From CAVPRW01 sp046727435 [NCBI: bacterium] (GTDB lineage Bacteria > Tectomicrobia > Entotheonellia > J063), in contig JBKPCR010000213.1 of NCBI GenBank assembly GCA_046727435.1, forward strand, positions 1-48,255: a stretch of 48,255 nt of DNA, written 5' to 3'. A program made the translations under genes and the position numbers. Below are positions 1 to 7,842 of this stretch, one piece after another (the stretch's first letter is position 1; each line of letters begins with the position of its first letter). Below the pieces are notes generated by a model. The model made no database searches and was not told the DNA's origin. It saw only the letters and a list, made by a program, of their open reading frames with translations.

Positions 1-2
1 TT

Positions 3-122
3 GCGTGGGAGGATACGTTCAATCGGCTGCTTCTTCGTTTTGAACACATGCAGCAACGACACTTTGGCATGAAATGACTGGCGTACACCTTGATCAAGGT
101 GCGGCAATTCTGCGGTGCCTAA
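3..122 (+). pseudogene. C-terminal remnant of an IS5-type transposase
   Basis: The frame starting at base 3 reads AWEDTFNRLLLRFEHMQQRH, then a short stretch and an in-frame TGA at 75-77. It continues in the same frame as LAYTLIKVRQFCGA to a TAA at 120-122. The tail AYTLI-x-x-RxFC is typical of DDE transposases of the IS5 group. A single base change (for example TTG to TGA) would explain the stop. Only the last roughly 40 codons are in the window, so the 5' part is unknown. The family assignment rests on memory of the tail motif. The fragment lies only 17 bp left of the IS630 element. Confidence 0.5.
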
Positions 123-141
123 AACTCGCAACCAGTTCCTA

Positions 142-169
142 GTACCGTGTCTCATAAATTCGTGAGCAG
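142..169 (+). repeat. Left terminal inverted repeat of the IS630 element
   Basis: It is preceded by TA (140-141) and pairs with 1362-1389. Only about four mismatches were counted over 28 bases. Confidence 0.85.
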
Positions 170-172
170 TGG

Positions 173-1123
173 TCAAGCGGCGGCCAGATCAAACTGTTGG
201 GGTGAAACGGCCAGTGGTTTACCCGTATACGTCCATTGAAATGGGTGTGCGAAGTGCGCATTCCAAGTATCAATAAAGCAGTGGATCACAGAGCGCAACT
301 CTCGGGTCGAACCCACACTGGCCCGGCGCAGGCATTTGCGCGACAGGATCGAGAACCAGATTTCCACTTGGTTGAGCCACGAACTGTGATAGGGCAACCA
401 GTGCCGCGTGAGCTTCGGCCGCTGGGCCGCGCACCACGCCAAGACTTCTGGTTTGGTATGATAACTGGCGTTGTCCAGAATCAGATGCCAGCGCCTGTCG
501 GGATCGCGTGCCCGCAGCCCCCGCAGAAAGTGACGCAACTCGACATTGCTGTGGTGTGTATAGCACTGTCCGAAAACCTGACCAGTGCGCACGTCGAACG
601 CCGCGAACAGGTCGACCACACCGTGACGAATATACTCGAACTCCCGTCGTTCGAGCCGGCCTGGGCGCCGCGGCAAGCTCGGGTAGCGACGTTCCAGTGC
701 TTGGATGCCGGTCTTCTCGTCTATACACAGCAGCCGACTGTGCCGCGGTGGAGCCAGATACAGATTGACGATCTCGTCCATCTTCCGCTCAAACTCCGGG
801 TCGGTGCGTGTCAGCCAGTAGCGCACCCGATGCGGCTTCAGCACCATCTCGGTCAAAATGCGCTGGAGCGTCGCCGGACTCATCGTGATGACTTCGCCGC
901 GCCTGGCCATCAACCGCGCCAGGTCGCGCACGCTGTCGTGCGAAAACCCACTGCAGTCCCGCTCCCTCCCTTCTTGACAAGCCACGCTCACCACCACGTG
1001 ACGGGCCTGCGGGGGAAAAAACCGGCGGGCGTCCCGACCGGGGCCAATCATCCAGGGCCGGTAGCCGCACCGGCGGTCCCACCTCTTTTTCCGACGGAGG
1101 GGCCTTCGCTTCATAATGCGCAA
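173..1123 (-). CDS. IS630 transposase, orfB (DDE catalytic half)
   Basis: This half holds the catalytic domain. The first Asp is in LLCIDEKTG (about residue 134), the second in LILDNASYHTKPEV (about 217) and the Glu in NQVEIWFS (about 253). All three acidic residues are present. The first about 40 residues of the ATG-initiated frame are not transposase-like, because this frame is meant to be entered by frameshift from orfA near base 1010. The orfB frame is +1 relative to orfA at the T6C5 run. Expression probably depends on the IS promoter or on a neighbouring one. Confidence 0.85.
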   Translation of the reverse strand: MRIMKRRPLRRKKRWDRRCGYRPWMIGPGRDARRFFPPQARHVVVSVACQEGRERDCSGFSHDSVRDLARLMARRGEVITMSPATLQRILTEMVLKPHRVRYWLTRTDPEFERKMDEIVNLYLAPPRHSRLLCIDEKTGIQALERRYPSLPRRPGRLERREFEYIRHGVVDLFAAFDVRTGQVFGQCYTHHSNVELRHFLRGLRARDPDRRWHLILDNASYHTKPEVLAWCAAQRPKLTRHWLPYHSSWLNQVEIWFSILSRKCLRRASVGSTRELRSVIHCFIDTWNAHFAHPFQWTYTGKPLAVSPQQFDLAAA

Positions 1124-1331
1124 ACCGCTTGCGCCACTTCTGCACCCAATGGCGCGAGGTCTCCAAGTGCTCTGCGATCTCCTGGTTGTTCATGCCAGCA
1201 TCAGCCAACAGGATGGCCGCCGCTCGCTTGGCCACCCGCTGCTGCGTCTTGCCAGCCCGGAGCAACGCCTCGATCTGCTGCCGCTCTTCAACGCTCAACT
1301 GTATCGCATACCGGGGACGTAACATGGCCAT
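789..1331 (-). CDS. IS630 transposase, orfA (DNA-binding half)
   Basis: The first about 105 residues form the helix-turn-helix DNA-binding part: LSVEERQQIEALLRAGKTQQ near the start, then a second HTH with NNQEIAEHLETSRHWVQKWR. Transposase-like reading stops making sense after residues RSGRPPVFSP. There the frame must change to orfB at the run GTTTTTTCCCCC (minus strand; bases 1011-1021 read GGGGGAAAAAA on plus). The rest of orfA, down to 789, is out-of-frame tail. The full-length protein would therefore come from a frameshift or from transcriptional slippage at this run. The true orfA product may end near 789. Confidence 0.8.
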   Translation of the reverse strand: MAMLRPRYAIQLSVEERQQIEALLRAGKTQQRVAKRAAAILLADAGMNNQEIAEHLETSRHWVQKWRKRFAHYEAKAPPSEKEVGPPVRLPALDDWPRSGRPPVFSPAGPSRGGERGLSRREGAGLQWVFARQRARPGAVDGQARRSHHDESGDAPAHFDRDGAEAASGALLADTHRPGV

Positions 1332-1361
1332 CTCCTTCTTCTCGCAATGGCCATTATTATA

Positions 1362-1389
1362 CTGCTAACGAACTTGTGAGACAGGGTAC
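1362..1389 (-). repeat. Right terminal inverted repeat of the IS630 element
   Basis: It lies just upstream of the transposase start codon and is followed by TA (1390-1391). It pairs with 142-169. Confidence 0.85.
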
Positions 1390-1391
1390 TA

Positions 1392-1855
1392 GCGATGGCT
1401 GTGAGGACACACACACATGATCGATCACGGCCTGACAGATCAGGGGGCCCATCGCCAGGCGTCAATCGCACGCTGGTGCGCGTTTGGCCGGGCTCATCGA
1501 TCCGAGAGTGGCGAACATGCCCTCGCCCCCACCGGTCGAATGGCCCTGCCCGTGCAACCCATGCGCTGCCGGTCGCGGCACGTGGGGACTGACGAATGGC
1601 GGTCCAGCGTCTCACGGGTCGTGACTCGGAGGGCCCATGGGGGTCTTTCGGCTCTGACGCATAAAAGCCTGAGCCATAACATCCCCTCTATGCTACTATG
1701 CGGCAAAATTTCAGCATATACCCCCGTGACCGGGATCATAGCTCGACACCCACCGTCGAGGTCTGGGGAAGGATATACGTCACAGGTGATGTCTATATAA
1801 TCAAGCGTCCGGCTCCGCACCACCGAAAGGAAGCCAGAAATCAGGAGACGAGTAC
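1392..1855. other. Gene-poor stretch upstream of the toxin-antitoxin pair
   Basis: No reading frame here looks like protein. Two small signals are visible. An inverted repeat CTCGAC-n7-GTCGAG lies at 1742-1760. A TATAAT hexamer lies at 1796-1801, but no good TTGACA sits 16-18 bases upstream, so a promoter for the following pair is only possible. An AGGAG at about 1842-1846 is a convincing ribosome binding site for the ATG at 1856. Confidence 0.4.
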
Positions 1856-2092
1856 ATGGGCGAACGGATTACCATTGACCCACAAGTGTGTCACGGGCAA
1901 GCCTGTATTCGGGGTACTCGCATTCCGGTGCATCTCATCCTCCGCATGCTCGCCCATGGGGATACCATCGAGGACCTGCTCCAAGAATATCCCTCATTGA
2001 CACGAGCGGATATCCTTGCCTGCCTCGACTATGCCGCCTCACTGGCAGAGGAGCAGGTGACGCCGCTTGAAGCCTTGTCAGGCGACGCATGA
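1856..2092 (+). CDS. DUF433 antitoxin-like protein
   Basis: This 78-residue protein has the DUF433 pattern: ITIDPQVCHGQACIRGTRIP at the N-terminus, then a winged-helix-like segment (LAHGDTIEDLLQEYPSLTRA). DUF433 proteins are putative antitoxins and DNA-binding autorepressors of DUF5615 PIN-like toxins. The length is normal for the family. The ATG follows an AGGAG ribosome site. The stop overlaps the next start by four bases (ATGA, 2089-2092), which implies translational coupling. It seems to be the first gene of a mobile cassette (see the attC-like site at 2449). Confidence 0.9.
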   Translation: MGERITIDPQVCHGQACIRGTRIPVHLILRMLAHGDTIEDLLQEYPSLTRADILACLDYAASLAEEQVTPLEALSGDA

Positions 2093-2448
2093 AGATCCTG
2101 GTTGATGAGCATATCCCGTTAATGACGGTACAGGCACTTCGTTTGCTGAACCATGACGTCCGTGATATTCGCGGCACCCCAGATGAGGGGATACAAGATG
2201 ACGCGCTGTGGATGATGGCTCAGCGGGAAGAGCGCCTGTTGATTACCACCGACAGAGGGTTCAGCCAATATCGCACAGCACGGCATTATGGAATCCTGGT
2301 CATCCGACTTCGACGGCCGAATCGACACAGGATTCACCAACGCATCATGCAGGCGGTGACACAGTTTGCCGAAGGGGACTGGCCTGGGTTGCTGGTCGTT
2401 ATGCGGGATGTCGCGCAGAGCACCTGGCGTGCAAGGGAGCAACCCTGA
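2089..2448 (+). CDS. DUF5615 PIN-like toxin
   Basis: This 119-residue protein begins MKILVDEHIP and later has LLITTDRGFSQY, the two acidic motifs of the Mut7-C/DUF5615 branch of PIN-like nucleases. An acidic residue follows each beta strand (Asp6 and Asp66 by reading). Family knowledge predicts RNase activity neutralised by the DUF433 partner encoded just upstream with a 4-bp overlap. The stop codon (TGA, 2446-2448) directly abuts the palindrome starting at 2449, as is common for genes in integron cassettes. Substrate is unknown. Confidence 0.88.
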   Translation: MKILVDEHIPLMTVQALRLLNHDVRDIRGTPDEGIQDDALWMMAQREERLLITTDRGFSQYRTARHYGILVIRLRRPNRHRIHQRIMQAVTQFAEGDWPGLLVVMRDVAQSTWRAREQP

Positions 2449-2532
2449 GCCGAACCAGGCTGCTGCACCTGCCGCGGCGGCCGTCAAGCCTTTGGCTTGC
2501 CGTCCCCCGCGCAGGTGAGCGCCGCATTCGGC
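2449..2532 (+). repeat. Candidate integron attC site 1 (degenerate core)
   Basis: This imperfect palindrome has attC layout. The outer boxes are GCCGAAC (2449-2455) and ATTCGGC (2526-2532), followed inward by 5-base spacers. The inner boxes are GCTGCACCTG and CAGGTGAGC, which pair with one unpaired extra base in the 5' arm, the hallmark of attC. A variable centre contains a CAAGCC-TTT-GGCTTG hairpin. The core triplet is ATT instead of GTT, so recombination at this site may be impaired. It begins right after the toxin stop codon. Confidence 0.55.
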
Positions 2533-2639
2533 ATTTCGTGGCCGTGGCCGATCGAGGTTGTCGGCCTGTAAGCCATTCTACCTGATTGCATTGTCGCACA
2601 CACGATATGTGTGATCCGTCACGGAAAGGACACTTGAGC

Positions 2640-3404
2640 ATGGCCCATGCACCCTATCGCATCTACGCCGTTCGCTACGCCCACCGCACGTGCACCACCT
2701 CCGAGTGCTTCTACGGCGACTACCACGCGGCGCCCATGGCCATGGACTACTTTGTCTGGGCCCTCACCAACGGCACCGAGACGGTCGTGGTGGACCTGGG
2801 ATTCACGGAAGCGGTGGGCACACGGCGCGGTCGCCAGTTCCTGCGCTGCCCCGGCAAGGGCCTGGCCGAGCTCGGCATTGACTGCACCTCGGTGCAGCAC
2901 GTCATCCTGAGTCACTTCCACTACGACCACGTGGGCAACTACGCGCTCTTCCCCAACGCGACCTTCTACGTGCAGGACGCCGAGATGGCGTTCTACACCG
3001 GCCGCCACGCCTCCCTGGGGGGTTTCCGCCACTCGATCGAGGTGGACGACGTCTGCGCGCTCGTGCGGCTCAACTATGAGGGCCGACTCGCCTTCGTAGA
3101 TGGCTCGCGCGAGATCGTGCCCGGCATCGCCGTGCATCATGTGGGGGGCCACACGGCGGGGATGCAGATCGTCATGGTGGCCCATGCACGCGGCCGAGCG
3201 GTGGTGGCTTCCGACGCGTCCCACTATTACCGCAACTTCGCTGAGCGCATCCCGTTCAACACCCTGCACGACCTGCCGCGCATGTACGCGGCATTCGCGA
3301 AGATCCGGGAGCTGGCCTCGTCGGAGGACCTGGTGCTGCCCGGGCACGACCCTCTGGTGTTCGAGCGGCTCACGAAGGTAGGCGACGGGATCGTGGAGCT
3401 GTAG
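2640..3404 (+). CDS. Metallo-beta-lactamase-fold hydrolase, AHL-lactonase-like
   Basis: The 254-residue protein carries the zinc-binding motif HFHYDH in SHFHYDHVGN (about residues 92-101). The later ligands are a His in HHVGGHTAG, an Asp in VVASDASHYY and a His in LPGHDPLV, so all ligands of a di-zinc site are present. The closest family known to me is the N-acyl homoserine lactonase family (AttM/AiiB-like), but substrate cannot be read from sequence. I chose the ATG at 2640 because GGAAAGGA lies about 10 bases upstream; an in-frame ATG at 2586 has no such site. The gene sits alone between two attC-like palindromes, which fits a gene cassette. Confidence 0.85.
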   Translation: MAHAPYRIYAVRYAHRTCTTSECFYGDYHAAPMAMDYFVWALTNGTETVVVDLGFTEAVGTRRGRQFLRCPGKGLAELGIDCTSVQHVILSHFHYDHVGNYALFPNATFYVQDAEMAFYTGRHASLGGFRHSIEVDDVCALVRLNYEGRLAFVDGSREIVPGIAVHHVGGHTAGMQIVMVAHARGRAVVASDASHYYRNFAERIPFNTLHDLPRMYAAFAKIRELASSEDLVLPGHDPLVFERLTKVGDGIVEL

Positions 3405-3545
3405 CCCAGGCACTCACGCGTGCAGCCCGAATCGACACGTGCGTGACCGCGCTGTCGCCCGGAGGGAACGTCGCACGGGTACGCCGTGCCTCCGGCCGTG
3501 GTGGTCAATGGTGATGCTCACATCCGTGATGCTTTGCCGGCAGCC

Positions 3546-3641
3546 GACGAACCCGGCGCTCGAGCGGAGCGCTCAACAGTGCCGCTGTTAGGTTCCCGCC
3601 GCGCGTCGCGCGCCGGCGCCCGCTCAGCTTTAACGTTCGGC
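3546..3641 (+). repeat. Candidate integron attC site 2
   Basis: The 96-bp imperfect palindrome has outer boxes GACGAAC (3546-3552) and GTTCGGC (3635-3641) and spacers of 5 and 6 bases. The inner boxes are GCTCGAGCGG (5' arm) and CCGCTCAGC (3' arm), which pair perfectly except for one extra C in the 5' arm, again the single extrahelical base of attC. The GTT core is intact. It lies about 140 bp after the hydrolase gene and 60 bp before the next gene. No protein-coding frame uses this stretch. Confidence 0.6.
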
Positions 3642-3701
3642 TTCCTCTTTCCACATCCTGTTGTTGAAGGCGGCTGTTTGCACAGAAAGGATGGCACGAC
3701 A

Positions 3702-4770
3702 ATGCGCTATCTGCAGTTTGGCGTCACGCTGTACGATGTGGCCAGGGCCACCCCTGGATTCACACTGATTGTGCCGTATTTCCGCCGCGAGGCTTACCTG
3801 ATCGGCATGCACGGGGAGGTGCCGCACCAGTGGACCAACCTCCCGTTGCCTCATGGTACGTACGCCTATGTGCTCAAGAACGGGAATCTTCTGTGGGCCG
3901 GCCGGACCGCCGAGGGCTGTCCGCTCCAGGCCGGCAAAGGCGGGCTGCTGCGCGAATACGACTGGGACGGCCACGTCCTGTGGGAATACCAGGATGACAA
4001 CCAGCATCATGATTTCCGCCGCTGCGAGACTGGCAACACCCTTTACCTCGGCTGGAGGCCATGCGCCCGGAGGCCGCTGCACGCGTGCAGGGCGGGCAGC
4101 CGGGTACCGAGCACGAGGGAGTGATGTATGGCGATTACGTGCGCGAGATTGATGCGCGCGGCACCACGGTTTGGGAGTGGCACGCACAAGACGACCTGGA
4201 CATCGAGCGCTATCCCCTGAACCCCTTGGTCCACCGCGATGAGTTCGCACACGCCAATGCGTGCTGTCCGCTGCCCAGCGGGGATGTCCTGTTGAGCTTC
4301 CGGCGGATCTCAACCATCATGATCCTCGACCGCCACACGCGCAAGCCGCGCTGGGAGCAGCGCGACGACACCTGGGGCATGCAGCATGACTGCGAGATGC
4401 TGGCCAACGGGCATATCACCTTCTTCGCCAACGGGCACAACACGGGACAGAATCCGTTCTCGCGGGTGATCGAGCTCGACCCCGGCACGCGCCAGACGGT
4501 GTGGGCGTACCAGGGCCACCCGCCGTGGACGTTCTTCAGCCCGCACATCAGCGGCGCCCAGCGCCTCGCCTCGGGCCATACGCTGATCTGCGAGGGTCAG
4601 TGGGGCGCGTGTTTGAGGTCACGCCGGCAGGCGAGATCGTCTGGGAATACATCAACCCGCATCATGGGGAGCAGCGTCCGGGCGTCCTGGCCAACTCGCT
4701 CTTCCGCGCCTACCGCTACGCCGCTGATTCGCCGGAAATCCGCGGGCGCCTGGGCTCGCTCGGCGTCTGA
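3702..4770 (+). pseudogene. Arylsulfotransferase-like beta-propeller gene, two frameshifts
   Basis: Three consecutive frames join into one protein of about 355 residues with repeated WxW/WEY blades: LWEYQDDNQHHDF, VWEWHAQDDLDIERYP, TVWAYQGHPP and IVWEYINPHH. This is typical of arylsulfotransferase (ASST)-type propellers. The first break is near 4057-4060, where GGCTGGAGGCC should be GGCTGGGAGGCC. The second is near 4603-4608, where CAGTGGGGCGCG should be CAGTGGGGGCGCG. Adding one G at each place restores one open frame to the TGA at 4770. The gene is bounded on both sides by attC-like sites, so it looks like a cassette. Either it is a recent pseudogene or the two G-run losses are sequencing errors. 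Confidence 0.75.
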
Positions 4771-4823
4771 AATCGGAGCGGCGATCCGCGCGAGGTCACC
4801 AATCCGACCCGGATAGGAAGGGT

Positions 4824-4911
4824 GCCGAACATTGGCCAGCAGTCGATGCCTGCCAACCGTCGCTCATCCCTCGCTGCGGCTGCCAGACGCGGCTGAAGCC
4901 CAGCGTTTGGC
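4824..4911 (+). repeat. Candidate integron attC site 3
   Basis: The outer boxes are GCCGAAC (4824-4830) and GTTTGGC (4905-4911). The 3' arm reads CGGCTGAAGC-CCAGC-GTTTGGC. The 5' arm GCCAGCAGTCG pairs with it imperfectly, again leaving one extra base unpaired. An alternative shorter 5' boundary is GCCAAC at 4852-4857. It lies 54 bp after the sulfotransferase-like gene and 26 bp before the NUDIX gene, the spacing expected between cassettes. Confidence 0.55.
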
Positions 4912-4937
4912 TGTTGGGTCTGAAGGAGGAAACGTGA

Positions 4938-5501
4938 ATGAACCATCAACCCATGGTAATTGATGACACCTGGTACCGTCGACTGCCAGCCGCTAAGGAA
5001 CGGATCGCAGCTGGCGGTATTGTCCTACGACAGGAGAACCAGCGCGTGTATGTCGCCCTCGCACGGGAACTCGCCCTTGTACGAGAGGCAGATGTCCCTC
5101 CATTTGTCCTGCCAAAGGGCGAGGTTGAACCAGGCGAAACGCTCGAAGCGGCAGCACGACGAGAAATTCGCGAGGAAGTTGGTCTCTCTGACCTGCAGTT
5201 GAGGAGCAAGCTCGGCGTATTGGAGCGCCTGAGTTACGACAAAATCTATTGGACGCAGACCCATTATTTTCTCTTTACGACGGCCCAAAAAGAGGGGATA
5301 CCGACCGACACCCAGCACCATGACGCGGTGTGGTGGTTTCCCCTTGACGGCCTCCCAGCCATGCTCTGGCCGGAACAACGGCGGTTGATCGACACCCATC
5401 GAGACATGCTCGCCACCGTCTGGCCTGCCCCACAGTGGTATGATGGCACCTCGACGCCTCAACTGGGCGAATCCACCCAGTCCGCGAGGGCACTGCCATG
5501 A
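4938..5501 (+). CDS. NUDIX hydrolase
   Basis: The 187-residue protein has a complete Nudix box in GEVEPGETLEAAARREIREE-VGL (about residues 61-83), with the Gly, the first Glu, RE and EExGL all in place. It should therefore bind Mg2+ and cleave a nucleoside-diphosphate-linked compound. The flanking sequence, with VLPKGE before the box and a WFPLD segment after it, resembles diadenosine-polyphosphate or NTP hydrolases of this family; the substrate is unknown. A strong AAGGAGG precedes the ATG. The stop overlaps the next gene by four bases (5498-5501). It begins 26 bp after attC-like site 3, but no fourth attC follows it. Confidence 0.92.
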   Translation: MNHQPMVIDDTWYRRLPAAKERIAAGGIVLRQENQRVYVALARELALVREADVPPFVLPKGEVEPGETLEAAARREIREEVGLSDLQLRSKLGVLERLSYDKIYWTQTHYFLFTTAQKEGIPTDTQHHDAVWWFPLDGLPAMLWPEQRRLIDTHRDMLATVWPAPQWYDGTSTPQLGESTQSARALP

Positions 5502-6379
5502 CCGACATGGATCGGCCCCCATTCCTCAGACGACTCAGCGGGTGTTCACCCCTCCACTGGCCCTGGCGTGAGAAAAGGCCACCAGGGCGCACCCATTACC
5601 GACGGGTATGGTCGGCGCTCTTGGCCTGTGGCTTGCTCGTGGCGTCCATGGGGTGGACGTCTGAGAATGACCGCTTCACGGTGGAGCCCGATCGGCCTGA
5701 CATCAGTAACAGCACACACGCCGTCCCCGTGGGCGCGCTCCAGGTCGAGCTCGGGCTCGAATACGCGCGGTTCCGTAACGGCACCACTGAGCGAAGACTC
5801 GCCCTACAAACCACCCTGCGCACCGGCCTCACCGACCGCCTCGAAGTCCGGCTCGACAGCGAGCCCTTGGTCCGGGTGCAGGAAGACTCCGACGACGTGG
5901 GCCTGGGCGACCTCGCCCTCGGCGTGAAGGCGCGCGTCTTCGAGCCTGGAGAAGGCCAGCGGTGGCCCACCCTCGGGCTGCAGCCGTTTGTGAAGATCCC
6001 CACGGCACGAACGCCCGTCGGCTCAGGACGTCTGGACGGCGGGTTCCTCGTCCTCGCCGACCAGGACCTGCCGGGGGAGCTGCAACTGACCGTCAACGCC
6101 GGGCTCGTCGTGCTCGGGCAGCCTCACGGGGCCTTGCTCCAGGGCCTCACAGCCGCGTCGCTCTCCCGCGAGTTCTCGGACCGGCTCTCGCCCTTCCTCG
6201 AGCTGTTCTTCGCCTCGCGCGAGGAGCGGGATGGGCATGACACCGTCGGCCTCGACGTGGGGGCCTTCTACCGGGTGACCCGACGGATGGCCGTTGATGC
6301 GGCGGCGGAGATGACGCTCAACCGCCACCGCCCGGACTATGCGCTGCGCACTGGGGTCAGCTGGCTCATAGGGCGATAA
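5498..6379 (+). CDS. Outer-membrane barrel protein (MetA/phenol-degradation-like)
   Basis: The 293-residue protein has a hydrophobic export segment at about residues 37-56 (VWSALLACGLLVASMGWTSE) after a 36-residue polar lead. Repeated amphipathic beta strands follow, such as LQVELGLEYARFRNG, LQTTLRTGLTDRLEVRLDSE and LGLQPFVKIPTA. The final strand, TGVSWLIGR, ends at the C-terminus as in outer-membrane barrels. The pattern matches the MetA-pathway/putative transporter barrel family. It is translationally coupled (ATGA overlap) to the NUDIX gene and is followed 15 bp later by the CorC-type gene. The long N-terminus before the signal may mean an unusual start. Confidence 0.75.
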   Translation: MTDMDRPPFLRRLSGCSPLHWPWREKRPPGRTHYRRVWSALLACGLLVASMGWTSENDRFTVEPDRPDISNSTHAVPVGALQVELGLEYARFRNGTTERRLALQTTLRTGLTDRLEVRLDSEPLVRVQEDSDDVGLGDLALGVKARVFEPGEGQRWPTLGLQPFVKIPTARTPVGSGRLDGGFLVLADQDLPGELQLTVNAGLVVLGQPHGALLQGLTAASLSREFSDRLSPFLELFFASREERDGHDTVGLDVGAFYRVTRRMAVDAAAEMTLNRHRPDYALRTGVSWLIGR

Positions 6380-6393
6380 GGGGAGATGCCGAC

Positions 6394-7722
6394 ATGCCGG
6401 CCATCGGGTTTGAGCTCTTCGCGATTCTGCTCTTGGTCCTCGCCAATGGCGTCTTTGCCATGGCGGAGATCGCGGTGGTGTCGGCACGCAGAGCCCGCCT
6501 GCAGATGTGGGCCGAGCAGGGGAACCCTCGGGCGCGCACGGCCTTGGAGCTGGCTGAGCACCCCGGTGAGTTTCTCTCGACCGTGCAGATTGGCATCACC
6601 CTCGTGGGCATCCTGGCGGGGGCCTTCGGCGGGGTGCGGCTCGCCGCGCCCCTGGCCGACGCGTTGCGTCCCCTGCCGGGCATCGGCCCGTATAGTGAGA
6701 CGCTCAGCCTGGGCCTCGTGGTGATGGGAATTGCCTATATATCGCTCATCATGGAGGAATTGGTGCCGAAGCAGCTCGCCCTCACGAGCCCCGAACGCCT
6801 CGCCGTGGCGCTGGCCGGTCCGATGCGGTTGGTCTCCCGCCTGGCGTCTCCGGCGGTGCGACTCCTCAGCCGCTCAACGGCGGCGGTGCTGCGGCTGTTC
6901 CGGGTCCGTCCCATCCCGGAGCCGCCGGTGACGGAGGGGGAGATTCGGCTCCTGATGCAGCAAGGGGCACAAGCCGGCGTGTTTGAGGCGGCCGAGCACG
7001 AGATGGTCCAAAGTGTCTTTCGCTTGGGGGACCGGCGCATCGGGGCGCTGATGACGCCGCGAACAGCCGTCGTGTGGCTGGACCTGGACGACCCGCCGGA
7101 GATACTTCACCGTATGGTGGTAGAAACCATACATGCGTGGCTCCCGGTCGCCCGAGGGGATTTGGATCAGCTTCTGGGCGTCGCCCGGGCCAAAGACCTG
7201 TTGGTCCCTCTGCTCAGCGGCCAGCCGGATGCGCTCGAGACATGCGTGCACCAGCCAGTCATTGTTCCCGAAAGCCTCCCAGCGTTGAGGGTGTTGGACA
7301 GGTTTCGGCAGGGAGGCATCCACCTGGCGCTCGTCGTCGATGAATACGGCGGCATTCAGGGGTTGGTGACCCCTATCGACCTCCTGGAGGCACTCGTGGG
7401 GGACATCCCTGAGGCGGGTATGCCGGCCGAGCCCTCCGTGGTGCGCCGCGAGGACGGCTCGTGGTTGGTCGACGGGATGCTGCCCATTGACGAGTTTAAA
7501 GAGCGCATAGCGCTCGGGCCGCTGCCCAGGGAGGGCATGGGTGCGTATCAGACGGTGAGCGGCTTCGTGATGCAGCAGCTCGGGCGGGTCCCCTCGACCA
7601 CCGACCATTTTTCGTGGGGCGGGTTTCGTTTCGAGGTCGTCGATATGGACGGCCACCGTGTCGATAAAGTCCTGGTCATGCCCCTGCCGGCGGAGGACAC
7701 GCCCGAGCAGGCAGGAAGCTGA
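6394..7722 (+). CDS. CNNM/CorC-type transporter (DUF21-CBS-CorC_HlyC)
   Basis: The 442-residue protein has the family's domain order. A DUF21/CNNM membrane domain with about three to four helices comes first (LFAILLLVLANGVFAMAEIA; VQIGITLVGILAGAFGG; LVVMGIAYISLIMEELVPKQ). A CBS pair follows at about residues 215-330 (ALMTPRTAVVWLD; VVDEYGGIQGLVTPIDLLE). The C-terminal CorC_HlyC domain ends with SWGGFRFEVVDMDGH. Members handle Mg2+/Co2+ or act as haemolysin-like proteins. The length is normal. The start follows GGGGAGAT closely. A diverged copy of its last about 45 residues occurs at 19892-20065. Confidence 0.9.
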   Translation: MPAIGFELFAILLLVLANGVFAMAEIAVVSARRARLQMWAEQGNPRARTALELAEHPGEFLSTVQIGITLVGILAGAFGGVRLAAPLADALRPLPGIGPYSETLSLGLVVMGIAYISLIMEELVPKQLALTSPERLAVALAGPMRLVSRLASPAVRLLSRSTAAVLRLFRVRPIPEPPVTEGEIRLLMQQGAQAGVFEAAEHEMVQSVFRLGDRRIGALMTPRTAVVWLDLDDPPEILHRMVVETIHAWLPVARGDLDQLLGVARAKDLLVPLLSGQPDALETCVHQPVIVPESLPALRVLDRFRQGGIHLALVVDEYGGIQGLVTPIDLLEALVGDIPEAGMPAEPSVVRREDGSWLVDGMLPIDEFKERIALGPLPREGMGAYQTVSGFVMQQLGRVPSTTDHFSWGGFRFEVVDMDGHRVDKVLVMPLPAEDTPEQAGS

Positions 7723-7842
7723 ACGCGGGCCACACAGTTCGACTCGCTGGCGGCATCATCCCTTGCCTGCCAAGGTGTTCTGCCTCATCACACCAACATG
7801 ACGACACCACTGTCTCCTGTCATCGTTCATGCCATTCCCCTA

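Larger units (their letters stand above)
142..1389 (-). mobile_element. IS630-family insertion sequence, 1,248 bp
   Basis: The element is bounded by imperfect 28-bp terminal inverted repeats (142-169 and 1362-1389). Their outer bases read GTACCGTGTCTCA on the left and GTACCCTGTCTCA on the reversed right end. TA dinucleotides flank it at 140-141 and 1390-1391, as expected for the TA target of the IS630/Tc1-mariner group. It carries two overlapping minus-strand reading frames that together make one DDE transposase. Ends, target duplication and both gene parts are present, so it could still be active if the frameshift between the two frames works. Confidence 0.9.

Noticed and set aside
236-1420. 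Long + strand open frame opposite the IS630 transposase
   Set aside because: It is antisense to the clear DDE transposase. Its translation is Pro/His/Arg-rich without motifs, as expected from a high-GC shadow.
1470-1488. GCGTTTGGC resembling the 3' box of an attC site upstream of the toxin-antitoxin pair
   Set aside because: No matching inner box or 5' arm with a single extra base is found. The local hairpin CGCAC-n4-GTGCG is unrelated to attC layout.
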